DNA from: Clostridiales bacterium
Lineage (GTDB): Bacteria; Bacillota; Clostridia; Saccharofermentanales; UBA5734
Direction of reading: 5' to 3'
DNA length: 7,310 nucleotides
Assembly: GCA_003532195.1 (NCBI GenBank)
Contig: DOFA01000077.1
Coordinates: 1 to 7,310, forward strand
Position numbers and translations under genes: made by a program. Shown here one piece after another: positions 5,132 to 7,310 of this stretch. Each line of letters starts with the position of its first letter. The stretch's first letter is position 1. The notes beneath the pieces are model-generated. The model searched no databases, had not been told where the DNA came from, and saw nothing but the letters and a program-made list of their open reading frames with translations.

Positions 5132-7310
5132 ATGACGGGTATCATAACCGATTTTCTAAGCCATTGGTACTGGCTGGTTTTGCTGGCATCTTTTTTTGTT
5201 CTGCCGTTTTCAATTCTTGCGATCCGGAAAATGGGCCACTTTGGCAAACTGCTGGGATTTTACAGACGCCCGGCCCGCCGGCCGGCCTGGCCGCGCAGCG
5301 ATCTGTCGGCCGCGGAAGCGACCGAGCAAATCAAGGGGACGGGCCGGCAGCAGAATGTCCGGGTGCGGTCCTGCAGCCACATCATCGACCAGCTGTACTG
5401 GCAGATCTACATGAGCCTGCAAACCCTGCGCCGCCGTCTCAGCCGCGCCCCTTCGGTCATCATCGGCCTGGTTCCGGCTTCACAGTGGTTTTTCGACAAT
5501 TACAATCTGTTTTATAAAAGCCTGATGCGACTGCAGGAATTCGGCAACCTGCGCAAGTATCGCAACCTGCCGATTCTGACCGGCGAACCTGGGCGCCATT
5601 ACCCGCGCATCTATATCCTGGCCCGGGAAATCATCAGCAGCTGCAATTATCATCTGAATGAGCAAATGGTTCTGGATCTGATCAGGAGCTACCAGTCAGC
5701 CACACCGATTCTGCTTCGGGAACTGTGGTCCCTGCCGGAAATGCTGATGTTTGGCCTGCTGGAAAAAACAGTCGAAGAATCCCGGGAAGTCATCCGGATC
5801 ATTCAAGTCAAGTGCCTGGCCGAACGTATGGCCAATCGGCTTGCCGCGCGCAAGAACCGCGATAAACAGGATATGGCCGCAATACTCAAACGGGAGTGCA
5901 AGCCGGCTTATCTTAAAGATCGCATTTATGTCTCACATCTGTTTTATCGGTTGAAAAACATGTCGGTTGACGAATCGGAGATCACGAACTGTATTACCGG
6001 AGCTCTGGGCGGCAAATCCCAGAAAAGTACGGTATCCCTGCAGGATCTGATTCATCAGGAGGAACAATTCGAGGCGTCGGCGGAATCGACCATCCGTTCC
6101 CTGGTCATCAGCCTGAAAGTGATTGGCGATATCAACTGGGAGGAAGAACTGCCCCAGGTTTCGCTTGTCGACCAGATCTTGTCCGGAGACCCGGGAGAAG
6201 TCTACCCCAGGATGAATAATCAGACCAAGGGTTTGTATCGCAGTATCGTTGAAAAGTTAGCCCGCCGCTTCCGGATTCCGGAATCCGAAATAGCGGCGAA
6301 AGTCCTGGCATTTGCCCGGGATCCGCTGGAGAAGCCCGATTTTCCGGCAGCAAATCATGTTGGGTCTTATCTCAGCGGTGAAGGCAAACGCTGGCTGATC
6401 GGCTGCCTGAAACGCAGACATGCCAAGAAGCCTCTCCCGGCCGAAGCCCCGGAGAGATGCCGCATCCAGTGGCGTAAAATCCCGATCGTCCTGTACTATT
6501 CCGGCATCGTGGCCTGTACAGCCGGCCTGATTCTGATCGTGCTGCTGCTGGCCCGGAGCGATTCGGCCGCCACAGCCGGGCGGCTGATCGCTCTGGCCGG
6601 TCTGATGCTGATTCCGGCGGTCAGCCTGAGCATACGCCTGGTCCAGGATGTCAGCTCGTACCTGATCAAACCGCGCGCCCAACTGGCTATGGATTTTCTG
6701 GACGGGATTCCCGACGATTGCCGCACGATGGTGGTCATGCCGGTCATCATCAACTCGGAAGCGCAAGTCCGGGATTATGTCGACCGCCTGGAAAAGCATT
6801 ACCTGGCTAATCGCCAGGAAAACCTCTATTTTGCCCTGCTGTGTGATTTCAAGGATGCGCCGGAACAATCCCTGCCGGCTGACCAGATCCTGATTCAGGC
6901 GGCGGAAACAGCGGTCCACCGGCTGAATGCCCGCTACCCTCAACTCATATCCCGTTTCTGGATGCTATATCGGACCCGGTTATGGAATCCCTCGGAGAAT
7001 TGCTGGATGGGCTGGGAAAGAAAACGCGGCAAGCTTGAGGAATTCAATGCCTTGCTGGCCGGCGAGAACGAAACCAGCTATGTCATCCAGGTCGGCGACC
7101 GGAACATCCTGCCTGGCATTCGATATGTCATCACGCTGGATGCCGATACGGAACTGATCCGGGACAGCGCCTCGACCCTGGTCGGGATCATGGCTCATCC
7201 GCTCAACCGGCCGCGTATCGACCCGAAAACCCTGCGGATAACCGATGGGTATGCCATCGTGCAGCCGGAAATCCGCAGCCGGATCCCACAACCTGCCGCC
7301 AGTTTGTTTT
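5132..7310 (+). CDS. Cyclic beta-1,2-glucan synthase-like protein (NdvB/ChvB type, GT84), N-terminal 726 residues
   Basis: These very large inner-membrane enzymes build beta-1,2-linked glucan from UDP-glucose, usually with C-terminal domains that trim and cyclise the chain. The frame is open from 5132 to the right edge. It begins with a short N-terminus and a hydrophobic helix (about 12-31), then a long soluble region with the family landmarks WFFDNYNL (119-126) and T191-P to L198-W199. Two membrane segments follow at about 450-474 and 484-505. The glycosyltransferase domain then shows W628-E-R-K-R-G-K634 and the DADTE motif at 670-674, a DxD-type nucleotide-sugar and metal site, followed by MAHPLNRPR. 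Known members reach about 2,800 residues, so roughly three quarters lies outside the window and the remaining GT motifs, phosphorylase-like and cyclising domains cannot be checked. It is divergent from the oxidoreductase at 3736-4866. A non-cyclic glucan product is possible. Confidence 0.88.
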   Translation, partial: MTGIITDFLSHWYWLVLLASFFVLPFSILAIRKMGHFGKLLGFYRRPARRPAWPRSDLSAAEATEQIKGTGRQQNVRVRSCSHIIDQLYWQIYMSLQTLRRRLSRAPSVIIGLVPASQWFFDNYNLFYKSLMRLQEFGNLRKYRNLPILTGEPGRHYPRIYILAREIISSCNYHLNEQMVLDLIRSYQSATPILLRELWSLPEMLMFGLLEKTVEESREVIRIIQVKCLAERMANRLAARKNRDKQDMAAILKRECKPAYLKDRIYVSHLFYRLKNMSVDESEITNCITGALGGKSQKSTVSLQDLIHQEEQFEASAESTIRSLVISLKVIGDINWEEELPQVSLVDQILSGDPGEVYPRMNNQTKGLYRSIVEKLARRFRIPESEIAAKVLAFARDPLEKPDFPAANHVGSYLSGEGKRWLIGCLKRRHAKKPLPAEAPERCRIQWRKIPIVLYYSGIVACTAGLILIVLLLARSDSAATAGRLIALAGLMLIPAVSLSIRLVQDVSSYLIKPRAQLAMDFLDGIPDDCRTMVVMPVIINSEAQVRDYVDRLEKHYLANRQENLYFALLCDFKDAPEQSLPADQILIQAAETAVHRLNARYPQLISRFWMLYRTRLWNPSENCWMGWERKRGKLEEFNALLAGENETSYVIQVGDRNILPGIRYVITLDADTELIRDSASTLVGIMAHPLNRPRIDPKTLRITDGYAIVQPEIRSRIPQPAASLF

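Noticed and set aside
4939..5517. Plus-strand open frame of 192 codons across the glucan synthase start
   Set aside because: It overlaps the true gene in another frame, has no ribosome binding site, begins upstream of the predicted transcription start, and encodes no recognisable domain.
6257..6943. Minus-strand open frame of 228 codons opposite the glucan synthase
   Set aside because: Composition is typical of the antisense of a G+C-rich gene, no domain is visible, and the plus-strand frame carries clear GT84 motifs.

Overview
The window reads as an accessory metabolic and envelope region of a bacterial chromosome, probably from an anaerobic Bacillota-type lineage. This guess rests on strong AGGAGG-type ribosome binding sites before every gene, near-consensus TTGACA/TATAAT promoters, moderately high G+C by eye, and the mix of protein families. 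It is an inference and no marker gene fixes the taxon.

Layout, left to right. (1) A minus-strand Gfo/Idh/MocA oxidoreductase runs off the left edge (1-934). It has an excellent sigma-70-type promoter (968-996), overlapped by an array of three direct repeats spaced exactly 22 bp apart. The distal repeat lies in a perfect 12-bp inverted repeat. (2) A spacer (about 1041-1225) holds a stretch that looks like the orphan C-terminus of a plus-strand protein and a 14-bp tandem repeat. (3) A minus-strand LarA-family nickel-pincer hydroxyacid racemase (1226-2500) has the known active-site residues intact, its own promoter, and an operator-like inverted repeat. (4) A small minus-strand two-helix membrane protein with a probable PH-like domain (2607-3110) follows. 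(5) A divergent plus-strand small cupin (3411-3734) has its own promoter. (6) A second Gfo/Idh/MocA oxidoreductase (3736-4866, minus) meets the cupin tail to tail with one base between stop codons. (7) After a divergent promoter region comes the first 726 residues of a very large cyclic beta-1,2-glucan synthase-like protein (NdvB/ChvB type, GT84), which runs off the right edge.

How they may work together. Two NAD(P)-dependent sugar or polyol oxidoreductases, a hydroxyacid racemase-family enzyme and a cupin suggest a locus for remodelling sugars, sugar acids or hydroxyacids. No transporter, sugar-specific regulator or larB/larC/larE cofactor gene is visible, so the substrate cannot be named. 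Each gene seems to have its own transcription start, so this is a set of separate units and not one operon. The glucan synthase is probably a separate envelope or exopolysaccharide function. I see no tRNA, rRNA, CRISPR array, insertion sequence or phage gene. Nothing here amounts to a clearly new system. The most unusual items are the phased repeat array, the cupin without canonical metal ligands, the orphan coding remnant, and the glucan synthase in this apparent host type.
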